NCBI RefSeq assembly: GCF_007830335.1
Contig: NZ_VLKU01000002.1
Coordinates: 413,777-477,776, forward strand
Direction: 5' to 3'
Length of the DNA: 64,000 bases
Source: Paracoccus sulfuroxidans
Lineage (GTDB): Bacteria; Pseudomonadota; Alphaproteobacteria; Rhodobacterales; Rhodobacteraceae
The position numbers were made by a program, and so were the translations under genes. This document shows, piece after piece, positions 17,738-26,398 of the stretch; the first letter of the stretch is position 1, and the number at the start of each line of letters is the position of its first letter. Under the pieces are notes generated by a model. The model made no database searches, was not told where the DNA came from, and was given only the letters and a program-made list of their open reading frames with translations.

Positions 17738-18580
17738 ATGATGACGAGCAACATTCTGGAACTGTCCAAGGACCTGCTGGACCCCGAACTTCAGCACGAA
17801 TTGGTCGAAACCCAAACTATGAACGGCACGACCTATGCCCTGATCGAGCAATGGGGCGAGATCGAGGCCGGTCTGACGCTGGTCGCCGTGGAGGACGGTC
17901 AGGCCAGACGTCTCACTGCAGACCTGCTGAGCGATCCCGAGGCGGGCTCCATTGACCCCGCGATCATTCAGGGATTTTTCCAAGGTGAAGAACTGCTTGG
18001 CCAGATCTCGCAGGACATCGATCTCCCTGATCTGCCGGATCCGATTATGCCTTTGCCGGGGCTTGACCAAATTCTGGCGGTACCGAGGGGCGGTCACCTG
18101 AGCCAGCGCGACCTACTGACCGCGGTTCACAACCTTGCAATCTGGGGCACGACAGCCGACGGGCAGGTCGAGATGAACTCGCGCCTGCTTGCGCCAGCCG
18201 TGACGAACCGAGGGCGTCGTGCCTGCGCCTGGGCGGTCAATCGCATTGTCGCTTTCGCCTTGGGACGTCCCGCTGGCGGCGGTCTGGCCACAGCCGAGAT
18301 GGTAAAGGTGCTTCGCGCCCGCGACTTTCCCGTTTCGCGTACGTCAGCACAGCCCGGCGCGATTATCATTTCACCGACGACCGGCAACCGGATCGGGCAT
18401 GTCGGCATTCTTGGGGAAGGCGATCTGATCTATTCGAACTCGACCGATCTGGGAAACTGGACCCAATCCCACACCATCGCCAAATGGCAGAACTATTACG
18501 GAGGCGGAAAAGGGCTGACGGTCGAGTTCTACCACCTCAACCCGGCGCGGTTCGCGATCAGCCCCATGCCAGTAGCCTGA
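17738..18580 (+). CDS. putative NlpC/P60-like or CHAP-like Cys/His peptidase
   Basis: A 280-residue protein with no signal peptide. Residues 1-110 are acidic and unrecognised. Residues about 158-240 look like a papain-fold amidase: Cys163 in RRACAWAVNRIV, His221 in GNRIGHVGILGEGDLIYSN, and a possible third polar residue Asn234. That spacing (about 58 residues) and the GHVGI motif fit NlpC/P60 or CHAP cell-wall hydrolases. GTG 17735 and ATG 17741 are alternative starts. It lies 175 bp after tRNA-Gly and has no evident partner. The peptidase call is inference from the motif; the lack of a leader implies non-Sec export or an intracellular target. Confidence 0.62.
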   Translation: MMTSNILELSKDLLDPELQHELVETQTMNGTTYALIEQWGEIEAGLTLVAVEDGQARRLTADLLSDPEAGSIDPAIIQGFFQGEELLGQISQDIDLPDLPDPIMPLPGLDQILAVPRGGHLSQRDLLTAVHNLAIWGTTADGQVEMNSRLLAPAVTNRGRRACAWAVNRIVAFALGRPAGGGLATAEMVKVLRARDFPVSRTSAQPGAIIISPTTGNRIGHVGILGEGDLIYSNSTDLGNWTQSHTIAKWQNYYGGGKGLTVEFYHLNPARFAISPMPVA

Positions 18581-18601
18581 GAGGTTCGGCAGGCGATCAC
18601 C

Positions 18602-20065
18602 CTAAAGCAGCTCTCGGATCGCCTGCGCAATCCGGGCAACCCCCTCGGGGATCCGCTCGACCGGGATCGAGGAATAGGCCAGCCGATAGAAGGTGCCGCC
18701 CATCGCGGGCTCGGCGAAGAAGGGATGGCCGGGCTCGATCAGTACGTCACGCTCACGCAGGATATGGCCCAGCCGCGCCGCGTCGATGCCTGCGGGCAGC
18801 GTCAGCCAGAAGCTTGAGCCGCCCTGCCCGCCCCCCGGCGCTAGCTGCAACCCGCTGTCCCGGATGGCTGTGTCCATCACTTCGCGCCGTGCGGCATAGG
18901 CGCGGCGCATCCGATTCATCTGGGCGTCGTAATGGCCCAGCGAGAGGAAATTCGCCAAGGTCCGCTGCAACAGCCCCGGAGGATGGCGCAGCATCAGGGA
19001 GCGCAGCGCGCGGGCCTCGGAAATGACGGGCGGTGCAGCGACGATGTAGCCCAGCCGCAGCCCCGGAAAAACCGATTTCGAGAATGAGCCGATGTGGATG
19101 ACCGCCCCCGCCTCATCCATCGCCTTCAAGGCAGGCAGGGACGAGCCGGAATAGGACATCTCGAATTCGTAATCATCCTCGACAATGGCGCAGCCCTGCG
19201 CCAGCGCGTGGCGCAAGAGTGCGCGGCGACGCTCGACCGGCATGGTTGCGCCGGTGGGGCTGTGATGGCTGGCGGTGGTGAAGACCGCCTTCAGCCCGGC
19301 AGGGATCGCATCGGGCGGCAGGCCATGGGCGTCGACAGGAACCGGGTGGATGCGGGCGCCGGTGTGCGACAGGATCTCGCGCAGGCCGGGATAGCAGGGA
19401 TCCTCGATCGCACAGGCTCCGCCCCGCGCCAGCAGAATCTCAACCACCAGCCACAGCGCGTTCTGCGCGCCCAGCGTCAGCAGGATATCCTCGGCCCGCG
19501 CCCGGATGCCCCGGCGCGGCAGGATGTGGCGGGCGATATAGTCGACCAGTTCGGGATCATCCTCGCCGTAAAGATCGCCGGTCATGGGCGCGAATTCGCG
19601 CCGCCCCAGCGAGCGCACGGCGCAGTCGCGCCAGGCCGAAAGGTCCACGAGCTGCGGGTCGGCCTGACCATAGACGAAGGGAAAACGATACCGCCGCCAG
19701 TCCGAGACCCGGTCGCGGCGCTGCGCGCGGGCATAGCGGTCCTCGACATGCAGGCTCCAGTCGAAGGGCACGGGTGCGGGGCGCGTGCCTGCGGTCGCCT
19801 GCGCGGTCTCGATCCGGCCCGAGATGAACAGGCCCGCACGGTCGCGCGAGGTCAGGTAATCGGTCGCCACCAGCTCGGCAAAGACCTGCGTCACGGTGAC
19901 CCGCGCCACGCCCAGATGCCGCGCCAGACTGCGACTTGAGGGCAGTTTCTCGCCCGCGCGGAACCGTCCCTCCAGCACGCCCTCGACGATCTGGCGGCGC
20001 AGCTGGTGCTGCAGGGTCTGCTCAAGACTGCGGTCAAGCAGGAAGGCTTCGGCGGGAATCGTCAT
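18602..20065 (-). CDS. tauR: MocR/GabR-type regulator (TauR-like)
   Basis: A 487-residue fusion: GntR winged-helix at residues about 15-80 (LQHQLRRQIVEGVLEGRFRAGEKLPSSR, then ARHLGVARVTVTQVF) and a fold-type-I aminotransferase-like domain with the PLP-Lys in GSFSKSVFPGLRLGY. MocR proteins sense PLP adducts of amines. The gene sits 116 bp downstream of a taurine-pyruvate aminotransferase gene; in Rhodobacter and Paracoccus the taurine regulator TauR has this architecture and neighbour. TauR is therefore the best guess; control of another amino-compound pathway is possible. Confidence 0.82.
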   Translation of the reverse strand: MTIPAEAFLLDRSLEQTLQHQLRRQIVEGVLEGRFRAGEKLPSSRSLARHLGVARVTVTQVFAELVATDYLTSRDRAGLFISGRIETAQATAGTRPAPVPFDWSLHVEDRYARAQRRDRVSDWRRYRFPFVYGQADPQLVDLSAWRDCAVRSLGRREFAPMTGDLYGEDDPELVDYIARHILPRRGIRARAEDILLTLGAQNALWLVVEILLARGGACAIEDPCYPGLREILSHTGARIHPVPVDAHGLPPDAIPAGLKAVFTTASHHSPTGATMPVERRRALLRHALAQGCAIVEDDYEFEMSYSGSSLPALKAMDEAGAVIHIGSFSKSVFPGLRLGYIVAAPPVISEARALRSLMLRHPPGLLQRTLANFLSLGHYDAQMNRMRRAYAARREVMDTAIRDSGLQLAPGGGQGGSSFWLTLPAGIDAARLGHILRERDVLIEPGHPFFAEPAMGGTFYRLAYSSIPVERIPEGVARIAQAIRELL

Positions 20066-20101
20066 GGCGGGCTTTCAGAACTCACGCGCCGATCAAGCCC
20101 T

Positions 20102-20135
20102 GAAGGGCGCGGCGGTTCAACCCGTCGCGCCCTTC
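20102..20135 (-). other. hairpin between tpa and the MocR gene
   Basis: A 10-bp perfect inverted repeat (GAAGGGCGCG and complement) around a 14-base segment, with no T-run. On the transcript it lies between tpa and the regulator and could reduce read-through or protect the tpa message. Confidence 0.4.
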
Positions 20136-20181
20136 CGATCAGTCATCGGGCGGCGGTGGGAGGAACCGCCCGGCAGGGAGA

Positions 20182-21561
20182 TCAGGCAAAGACCTTCGTC
20201 AGCGCGCGGTCGATGGCATTGGTGATATTGTCGATGTCATCGGCGCTGGCGATCAGCGCGGGCGACAGGCACAGCGTGTTGTTCAGCCCCGCCAGCGAGC
20301 GGTTGGTCGCCCCGATAATGACGCCCTGCGCCATGCAATCGGCGACGACGGCCTGCACGCGCTTTTCGTCCATCGGCTCTTTCGTGGCGCGGTCCTGCAC
20401 AAGCTCTGCCCCGCAGAACAGGCCCTTGCCGCGCACGTCGCCGATCACCGCATGCTTGTCCATCAGCGTGGTCAGGTTGTCCATCAGCCGGTCGCCCATG
20501 GCGATGGTGTTTTCCAAGAGGTTCTCTTCCTCGATGATGCGCATGTTTTCCAGCGCCGCGACCGGGCCTGCGGTGCAGCCGCCGAAGGTCGAGATGTCGC
20601 GGAAATAGCTCATCGTGTCTTCGGGGCTGTCCTTGAACATCTCGAAGACGCGCTCCGAGGTGACGGTGCAGGAGATCGCCGCATAGCCCGAGGCCACGCC
20701 CTTCGCCATGGTGACGAAATCGGGCTCGATCCCGTATTGCTGATAGCCGAACCAGGTGCCGGTGCGGCCAAGGCCGCAGACGACCTCGTCGATGTGCAGC
20801 AGGATGTCGTATTTGCGGCAGATTTCCTGCACGCGCTGCCAATAGCCCTCGGGGGGCACGATGACACCGCCGCCTGCGGTCACAGGCTCCAGCACGATGG
20901 CGCCCACGGTGTCGGGGCCTTCGCGCAGGATCACCTCTTCAATGGCATCGGCGGCGCGCTGGCCGTAATTCTCGACATCCCATTGCGCGCGGTACTCAAG
21001 GCAATGCGGGACCGCGACGAACCCGTCCGGATAGGGCCCGTATTGCGCCGCCCGCTGCGGCTGACCCGAGGTCGCCAGCGTCCCGATGGTGGTGCCGTGG
21101 TAATCGCGGTCGCGGTAGAGGATCTTCCACTTCTTGCCGCCGTGTTTGTGGTGCGAGATCTGGCGCACCATCTTGTAGACCTTCTCATTCGCCTCGGAAC
21201 CCGAGTTCGAATAATAGACGCGGGTCAGGCCCGGCATCTTTTCGATCAGGCGTTGCGCAAACAGCGCGCCCGGCACGGTGCCAGCGGCACCCGCATAATA
21301 GTTCAGCTTGATCAGCTGGTCGCGCACGGCATTGGCGATGCTTTCGCGGCCATAGCCCACGTTGACGGTCCAGACCCCGCCCGAGACGCCGTCGAGATAT
21401 TCCTTCCCGGTCGCATCCCACAGGCGCATCCCCTTGCCTTCCACGAAAACGCGGGGATCGGCGGTTTCATAGCCCTTGTGCTGGCTCAGGTGATGCCAGA
21501 CATGCGCCCGGTCGGCTTCGACCACATGCGTAAGATCGTTGACGGAAAGATCGAGGGTCAT
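20182..21561 (-). CDS. tpa: taurine-pyruvate aminotransferase
   Basis: A 459-residue class-III, PLP-dependent omega-aminotransferase that transfers the amino group of taurine to pyruvate, giving sulfoacetaldehyde and alanine. Seen: the cofactor-phosphate segment YYSNSGSEANEKVYKMVR, the catalytic region IDEVVCGLGRTGTWFG, and the PLP-Lys in FVTMAKGVASGYAA. The start follows AGGAG seven bases away. The neighbouring MocR regulator supports taurine. Xsc, alanine dehydrogenase and tauABC genes are not in the window, so the rest of the pathway would be elsewhere. Another omega-amino substrate is possible. Confidence 0.84.
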   Translation of the reverse strand: MTLDLSVNDLTHVVEADRAHVWHHLSQHKGYETADPRVFVEGKGMRLWDATGKEYLDGVSGGVWTVNVGYGRESIANAVRDQLIKLNYYAGAAGTVPGALFAQRLIEKMPGLTRVYYSNSGSEANEKVYKMVRQISHHKHGGKKWKILYRDRDYHGTTIGTLATSGQPQRAAQYGPYPDGFVAVPHCLEYRAQWDVENYGQRAADAIEEVILREGPDTVGAIVLEPVTAGGGVIVPPEGYWQRVQEICRKYDILLHIDEVVCGLGRTGTWFGYQQYGIEPDFVTMAKGVASGYAAISCTVTSERVFEMFKDSPEDTMSYFRDISTFGGCTAGPVAALENMRIIEEENLLENTIAMGDRLMDNLTTLMDKHAVIGDVRGKGLFCGAELVQDRATKEPMDEKRVQAVVADCMAQGVIIGATNRSLAGLNNTLCLSPALIASADDIDNITNAIDRALTKVFA

Positions 21562-21644
21562 GCCATAGCTCCTGCGCAGGCTGTTTTCCCGACCGTGCGC
21601 CTTGTGGGCCGAAAATGATAGAGCCAGTTTTTCCAACTTGCCCA

Positions 21645-21668
21645 GACCAGTTCGAATCACGCGACCAG
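21645..21668 (-). promoter_or_regulatory. direct repeat upstream of tpa (possible MocR site)
   Basis: On the minus strand CTGGTC occurs twice, 18 bp apart start to start, with a related CTGGCT 23 bp further toward the gene. MocR regulators usually bind direct repeats upstream of their targets. Weak, sequence-only inference. Confidence 0.3.
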
Positions 21669-21834
21669 ACCATGAAGGCGGCGTCAGGCCCTACCGGGCG
21701 AGGGACCGCCGAGCCTCTATCTAGGATTGCGCCCGCGCGGCGCGTCCGACAACCATGACATGAATCCGCGCAGTTTATTGCCGCCGGACAAGCGGGAAGT
21801 TGCAGGATCACCAGCAAAACCCCATAAAATCCTT

Positions 21835-22749
21835 ATGTCGCGTATCGATAGTTCCATAACCAGTGCCCCCTCTGCTGCGCCCGATTGGCTGGTCGACCTG
21901 TCGTCGGCCAAGTATCGCAGCGGCTTTTTCATCTCGGACAAAGAGTTCGCGATCCAGCACACGCATCGCAAGGCGGACGTGCTGTTCGTGACCTTCGACA
22001 ACCTGTCGAACGCCCGCGATCCGCTGCGCGTGCGCGACCCTTGGGGCTATGGCTTCGCGGCGAAATCGGAATGGTCACATCTGGGCGTCCTCTCGTTCCG
22101 CCCGAACTGGTTTCGCAACGATCACCTGTTCGAGCAGCTGCAGCGACTGGCCCGCGACGACCTCTTCAAGCGCTATCGCCGCGTGGTCTTTGCCGGAACC
22201 TCGATGGGGGGCTATGCGGCCTGCGCCTTCGCCTCATTGGCGCCCGGCTGTCAGGTCATCGCCTATTCGCCGCAATCGACCCTCTCGCCCGAGATCGCGC
22301 CTTGGGATGAGCGTTATCGCTCGGGCTCTCAAGCGGACTGGTCCGGCCCCTATGCCGATGCCGCGACCGAGATCGGCGCGGCCCGGCGTCTGTGGCTGCT
22401 TTATGACCCGGGCGTCCCCGAGGATCTGCGCCATGCCAAACGCCTCGATGGCCCCAATGTGACGCATCTGCGCACCCGCTATGCAGGCCACAAGACCGCC
22501 TGGTTCATGCGCCATGCAGGCATCCTAAGCAGCTTCACCCGCGAGGTGGTGGCGGGCACGATGACAAGCACCCGCTTTCACGAGCTGTACCGTGTGTCGC
22601 GCAAGCTGCGCGTCTATGAGGCCGCCTTCCTGCAACACGTGATCGAGAACGGTACGCTGGCCTCGAAGCACCGGATGCTGCGCCTGTTGCGCACGCAAGA
22701 CCGCCCGAACATGGTTCTTGATCTGGAACGCCATCTGGCGCTGACCTGA
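21835..22749 (+). CDS. alpha/beta-hydrolase-fold protein, function unknown
   Basis: About 304 residues, no signal peptide. A plausible catalytic triad is visible: nucleophile Ser123 in FAGTSMGGYAAC, acid Asp191 in LLYDPGVPED, and His219 in YAGHKTAW. The N-terminal part (DVLFVTFDNL) gives the first central strand. The start is uncertain: in-frame ATG at 21760 and TTG at 21727 exist and none has a good ribosome site. It precedes the putative glycosyltransferase by 37 bp on the same strand. Family members of this look occur near surface-polysaccharide glycosyltransferases; substrate unknown. Confidence 0.72.
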   Translation: MSRIDSSITSAPSAAPDWLVDLSSAKYRSGFFISDKEFAIQHTHRKADVLFVTFDNLSNARDPLRVRDPWGYGFAAKSEWSHLGVLSFRPNWFRNDHLFEQLQRLARDDLFKRYRRVVFAGTSMGGYAACAFASLAPGCQVIAYSPQSTLSPEIAPWDERYRSGSQADWSGPYADAATEIGAARRLWLLYDPGVPEDLRHAKRLDGPNVTHLRTRYAGHKTAWFMRHAGILSSFTREVVAGTMTSTRFHELYRVSRKLRVYEAAFLQHVIENGTLASKHRMLRLLRTQDRPNMVLDLERHLALT

Positions 22750-22786
22750 CATTTTTTCTGTTTTTACCGATTTCCGAGGTTACATC

Positions 22787-23629
22787 ATGCATATCGTTGG
22801 TATCTGCCGCTTCTCGCTTCTGGGTCGTGGCGATTGGCAAGCCTATCGCGGCAAGGCCGATGAAGAGATCGAGGACATCGCCCTTGAGCAGGCCGAGATC
22901 CTCTATGCGCCCGAACGGATGGAGGCCCGCCTGGCCTCGTTCGAACATATCACGCTGGCCTCGATTGCCGCGCAGACCGACAAGCGCTTCCACTTCCTGG
23001 TCCTCGCCTCGGAATTCATGCCCGAGCAGTATCGCGCGCGTCTGGACGCCATGTGCGCCCGCGTGCCGCAGGTGATCCTGCGCTATTTCCCGATGACCAC
23101 GGCTGGCGACGCGACCATGCTGATGCTGGAGAAGATGAACATCAATCTGGCCGACACCGTGCAATTCCGGCTGGACGATGATGACGGGCTGTTCGTCAAC
23201 TATATTCAGCGGCTGCGGCATTTCTCGAACAACCTGTCGCAGGTGACGGATGCCTTCTCGCTCAGCTTCTCGGGCGTGCTGTTCTCGGTCGTGGGCGGAG
23301 AGTTCGCGGGCTCGTATCACTGGCCGGTGGCCTTCTTCTCGGCCGGGGCGGCGATGCGCCATCCGCGTGCCACCATCTTCGGCTTTGGCCATTTCGGCCT
23401 GCAGCACCGCATGACCTCGCTGACCGTGCCGGGGCGGCTGTCGCTGGCCACGCATACGGGCAACAATGATACGCAAGAGATCGACTTCCACACGATCCGC
23501 CGTCGCGGCATGCGCCTGATCGAGCCCGCGCAGCTGGAAACGCTGGTCCAGCGCGACTTCCCCTACCTGACCGCTGAAGGGCGCGCCATCGCGGGCCTGC
23601 CCGCGCAGATTGCCGCCGCCGCGGAATAG
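22787..23629 (+). CDS. putative rhamnosyltransferase-family glycosyltransferase
   Basis: A 280-residue cytoplasmic protein. Key features: FRLDDDDGLFVNYIQRL at about residue 127, an acidic metal/nucleotide-sugar motif, and upstream LASIAAQTDKRFHFLVLAS, which together are typical of the 'putative rhamnosyl transferase' family found in Rhodobacteraceae. ATG 22787 follows CCGAGG. A strong terminator follows the gene, so this and the hydrolase gene likely form a two-gene unit. Acceptor and sugar are not deducible. Confidence 0.77.
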   Translation: MHIVGICRFSLLGRGDWQAYRGKADEEIEDIALEQAEILYAPERMEARLASFEHITLASIAAQTDKRFHFLVLASEFMPEQYRARLDAMCARVPQVILRYFPMTTAGDATMLMLEKMNINLADTVQFRLDDDDGLFVNYIQRLRHFSNNLSQVTDAFSLSFSGVLFSVVGGEFAGSYHWPVAFFSAGAAMRHPRATIFGFGHFGLQHRMTSLTVPGRLSLATHTGNNDTQEIDFHTIRRRGMRLIEPAQLETLVQRDFPYLTAEGRAIAGLPAQIAAAAE

Positions 23630-23675
23630 CGCCCGCCATTCGGCCTTGCACAATCCTGACTTGCGTCGTCACCTG

Positions 23676-23707
23676 AAGGCGCTGGCCCACAAGGCCAGCG
23701 CCTTTCG
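23676..23707 (+). terminator. terminator after the glycosyltransferase gene
   Basis: A 12-bp perfect stem AAGGCGCTGGCC with a CACAA loop, ending CCTTTCG. Lies 47 bp past the stop. Confidence 0.75.
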
Positions 23708-23736
23708 TCACTGGTGATTGTTCAAGGGATTTTGCG

Positions 23737-25281
23737 ATGTCGAAGAAGCCGCGGAAATATGTGATCGTCCCCGAGGACAATGTCTTCAACGACAGCATGG
23801 ACACCAGCAGCTTCCGCCTGTTCCGCTCGATGCATGACAGGCTGTTTCGCAAATCGCGCGCGCAGGCCATGGCGACCGGGTTCAGCACCGGCTCGGATGA
23901 CGGCGACAAGCCCCCGACCCGCCCGCCGCAGCGCATTCTGGAAACCGATGCCGGAAAGATCCGCCTGATCGACTCGATCGGCACGAATGAGGTGTCGCTG
24001 GTCAGCATGACGCCCGATCAGGCCTTCGTGCTGCAACGCGCCTATCCCGGCCTGCGGGTACGGCCCGAGTTGCGCCTTTACCCCCTGCGCTTCGGTCAGG
24101 CGAATATCGTACGGCTTCAGGCCAAGCCTGCGGCCTTCCGCTCGGACAAGGTGCTGGCGCTGCGCTGCATCGACGGGGCCAGCGGCCAGCCGGTCGCCGA
24201 TGCGCATGTGGTGATCGTGCTGAACCGCAAGAAGGGCTTCGGCATTTCCGAGGTGCGCACCGATGCCGATGGCTGGTTCCGCACCCCCCTGCCCGCCGCC
24301 CAGACCAGCATCGACATGATCCTGTGCGCGCCGCTGGCCGGGTACTGGCCGGGCGCTCAGGAGGATGTCGAGGTCGTCCCCTCGGGCGAGACCACCGTGA
24401 CCCTGAAGGTCACGCCCATCGAGGAGGGCTTCAAGGACGGGCTTGACCGGATGCTGGCGCCCGCGAAGGCCAGCGACGGCAAGGGCGTCAAGGTCGCCAT
24501 CATCGACACCGGCACCGACCCCGCGAAGGGGCTCAATCTGGTGAAGGGGCTGAACACCACCGGGACCGAGCCTGCCGATGAATGGTATGACAATGGCAGC
24601 GGCCACGGCACCCATGTCGCGGGCATCGTCGCCCGCATCGCCCCTGCGGTCGAATTCTATGTCTACCGGGTCTTTGAAAAGGGCGACGGCGGGGCCAGCG
24701 AGTTCTCGATTGCCCGCGCCATCCGTCAGGCGGTCGACGACGGCTGCGACATCATCAACATGAGCCTTGGCCAGACTTCCGAGCCGATCTCGATCTCGCG
24801 CGAGACGCGGCGCGCGCGCGCCATGGGCGTCGTCTGCATTGCGGCCTCGGGGAATGACTATATGTCGCCGGTCTCGTACCCCGCGCGGTCCTCGGTCGTG
24901 GTGGCGGTGTCGGCGGGGGGTATTCTGGACAGCTGGCCCGAGGGCGCGATCACCGCGCGCAATGTCGCGGCCCGTCCCGCCCCCGTCGGAGACCGCTTCT
25001 TTGCGGGTTTCAGCAATATTGGCCCGGAACTAGACTTTATTGGACCGGGCGTCGGCATTATATCTTGGGTGAACGCCCGTTCCCTTGGGGTAATGGACGG
25101 CACATCGATGGCCTGCCCCGCCGTTCTGGGGCTGTTTGCCCGGCTGCTGTCGCAAAACCCCGAGATTTTGTCGGCCGAACGCAACCAGCAGCGGTCGGAT
25201 GACATTATACGAATGGCAAATGAACATGCCCGGCCGATCGGATTCGGCAAGGAATATGAAGGGGCTGGGTTGATCGAATAG
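23737..25281 (+). CDS. leaderless subtilisin-like serine protease (S8)
   Basis: A 514-residue protein without a Sec signal. The region about 68-118 (LIDSIGTNEVSLVSMTPDQA) could be a propeptide-like module; about 136-228 resembles a carboxypeptidase-regulatory-like beta-sandwich (GQPVADAHVVI, TDADGWFRTPLP); and 245-514 is the S8 catalytic domain. The triad is complete: Asp257 (AIIDTGTDP), His290 (SGHGTHVAG), Ser457 (GTSMACP), with oxyanion Asn373 in SGN. GTG/ATG choice: ATG 23737 follows AAGGGA. A small gene follows 11 bp after the stop and is probably its partner. Confidence 0.88.
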   Translation: MSKKPRKYVIVPEDNVFNDSMDTSSFRLFRSMHDRLFRKSRAQAMATGFSTGSDDGDKPPTRPPQRILETDAGKIRLIDSIGTNEVSLVSMTPDQAFVLQRAYPGLRVRPELRLYPLRFGQANIVRLQAKPAAFRSDKVLALRCIDGASGQPVADAHVVIVLNRKKGFGISEVRTDADGWFRTPLPAAQTSIDMILCAPLAGYWPGAQEDVEVVPSGETTVTLKVTPIEEGFKDGLDRMLAPAKASDGKGVKVAIIDTGTDPAKGLNLVKGLNTTGTEPADEWYDNGSGHGTHVAGIVARIAPAVEFYVYRVFEKGDGGASEFSIARAIRQAVDDGCDIINMSLGQTSEPISISRETRRARAMGVVCIAASGNDYMSPVSYPARSSVVVAVSAGGILDSWPEGAITARNVAARPAPVGDRFFAGFSNIGPELDFIGPGVGIISWVNARSLGVMDGTSMACPAVLGLFARLLSQNPEILSAERNQQRSDDIIRMANEHARPIGFGKEYEGAGLIE

Positions 25282-25292
25282 GGGTGCGACTG

Positions 25293-25547
25293 ATGACTGC
25301 CCAAAGAAAACGCAACGAAAACTTCGTCCTCGTCTATTCCGACGACCGTGACCCCAGTCGTGAGGAAACGGCCGAAGCTCTGGACCAGTTGAAGCCGCTT
25401 CCCGCCGAGGAAGTCATTCCCGGCACGATTCGCGTGACCGGCAAGCGCAGCGATGTCGAAAAGTGCATGAGCCATCTGCATCAATGGCGGATGTCGACGG
25501 AAAAGCTGTTCAAGCTGAACTCGCCCTATAAGCCGCAACTGCGCTGA
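25293..25547 (+). CDS. small protein, candidate partner/inhibitor of the S8 protease
   Basis: An 84-residue protein, start ATG 25293 with AGGGG eight bases upstream (a GTG at 25284 is less likely). Pattern: a beta strand NFVLVYSDD, a helix REETAEALDQLKPL, a strand/turn EVIPGTIRVTG, then a helix DVEKCMSHLHQW. This beta-alpha-beta-alpha layout resembles a compact I9-type subtilase inhibitor or propeptide fold, but I cannot show homology. It lies 11 bp downstream of the protease on the same strand, so is co-expressed. Function is inference from context. Confidence 0.65.
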   Translation: MTAQRKRNENFVLVYSDDRDPSREETAEALDQLKPLPAEEVIPGTIRVTGKRSDVEKCMSHLHQWRMSTEKLFKLNSPYKPQLR

Positions 25548-25556
25548 GGCGGGGCG

Positions 25557-26234
25557 CTAACCGTCCCCCTGCCCGCCCGCATCGGGTGCGCTGCGCAGGG
25601 CGGCGACCAGATCGTGGAAACGGTCGCCCTGAATGACGACATGATCGCGCACCGCCCTGGCCGCGCGTTCGCCGTCGCCCGCCTCGATGGCGGCGACAAT
25701 CTCGTCATGTTCGGCGAAGGAGCGGCCCAGACGGTTGCGCACCTGCAACTGCATCCGCCGATAGGGCTGCAGCATCGCATGCAGCCGTGACGCCTCCTGC
25801 GCCAGAAAGGCGTTATGCGTGGCGCGGTAGATGCAGTGATGAAATTCGGAATTGCTGGCGTAATAGAGGTCGATCTCGCCCGCTTCGGCATGGCGGCGGC
25901 AATCGCGGTGCGCGGCCTGCAGCTGCGCGATCTCGGGCTCGGATATGCGGCGCGCGGCCAAGCGGGCGCAGCTCGCCTCGACCTCGGCCATGACCTCGAA
26001 GCGCTCGGCCAGCTCATCGACCGACCATTCCGACACGAAAGTGCCGCGCTTGGGCTGCACGCGCACCAGACCCGAGGTCTCAAGCTGCTGCAACGCCTCG
26101 CGGATGGGGGTGCGCGAGCATTGGAACTGGGCCGCCAGCGCCTCGGGGTCCAGCCGCGCGCCCGGCCGGAACTGGCCGTCGACGATGGCGTTTTCCAGCG
26201 CCGTCCTGATTCGCTCGGTATTCGAGAGCGCCAT
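25557..26234 (-). CDS. matR: GntR/FadR-family regulator (MatR-like)
   Basis: A 225-residue FCD-type GntR regulator: winged helix at residues 5-70 (IVDGQFRPGARLDPEALAAQFQCSRTPIREALQQL) and an all-helical FCD ligand domain with metal-binding His residues (SNSEFHHCIYRATHN, AEHDEIVAAI, DHVVIQGDRFHDL). It is divergent from the malonate genes matC-matA-matB, which is the known matR arrangement in rhizobia, where MatR represses the operon and is relieved by malonate. Assignment rests on this context. Confidence 0.85.
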   Translation of the reverse strand: MALSNTERIRTALENAIVDGQFRPGARLDPEALAAQFQCSRTPIREALQQLETSGLVRVQPKRGTFVSEWSVDELAERFEVMAEVEASCARLAARRISEPEIAQLQAAHRDCRRHAEAGEIDLYYASNSEFHHCIYRATHNAFLAQEASRLHAMLQPYRRMQLQVRNRLGRSFAEHDEIVAAIEAGDGERAARAVRDHVVIQGDRFHDLVAALRSAPDAGGQGDG

Positions 26235-26310
26235 GATGATATCGCACCTGTCTCAGAAACCCCTGCCCTTCAGGTTATCAGCAAGGCACTGAAATATCCA
26301 ACGTAATTTC

Positions 26311-26324
26311 TGTTGTATATATCA
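26311..26324. promoter_or_regulatory. possible MatR operator
   Basis: TGTTGTATATATCA, an imperfect palindrome (five of seven positions symmetrical) in the matR-matC divergent gap. FadR-type regulators bind short AT-centred palindromes of this sort. Confidence 0.35.
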
Positions 26325-26398
26325 TGCTTTCCCCGCACAATCATCACAGGGAGAACATGAGTTGCGGCCATCGGCCCGATCATGGAGGGAGGAAATTC

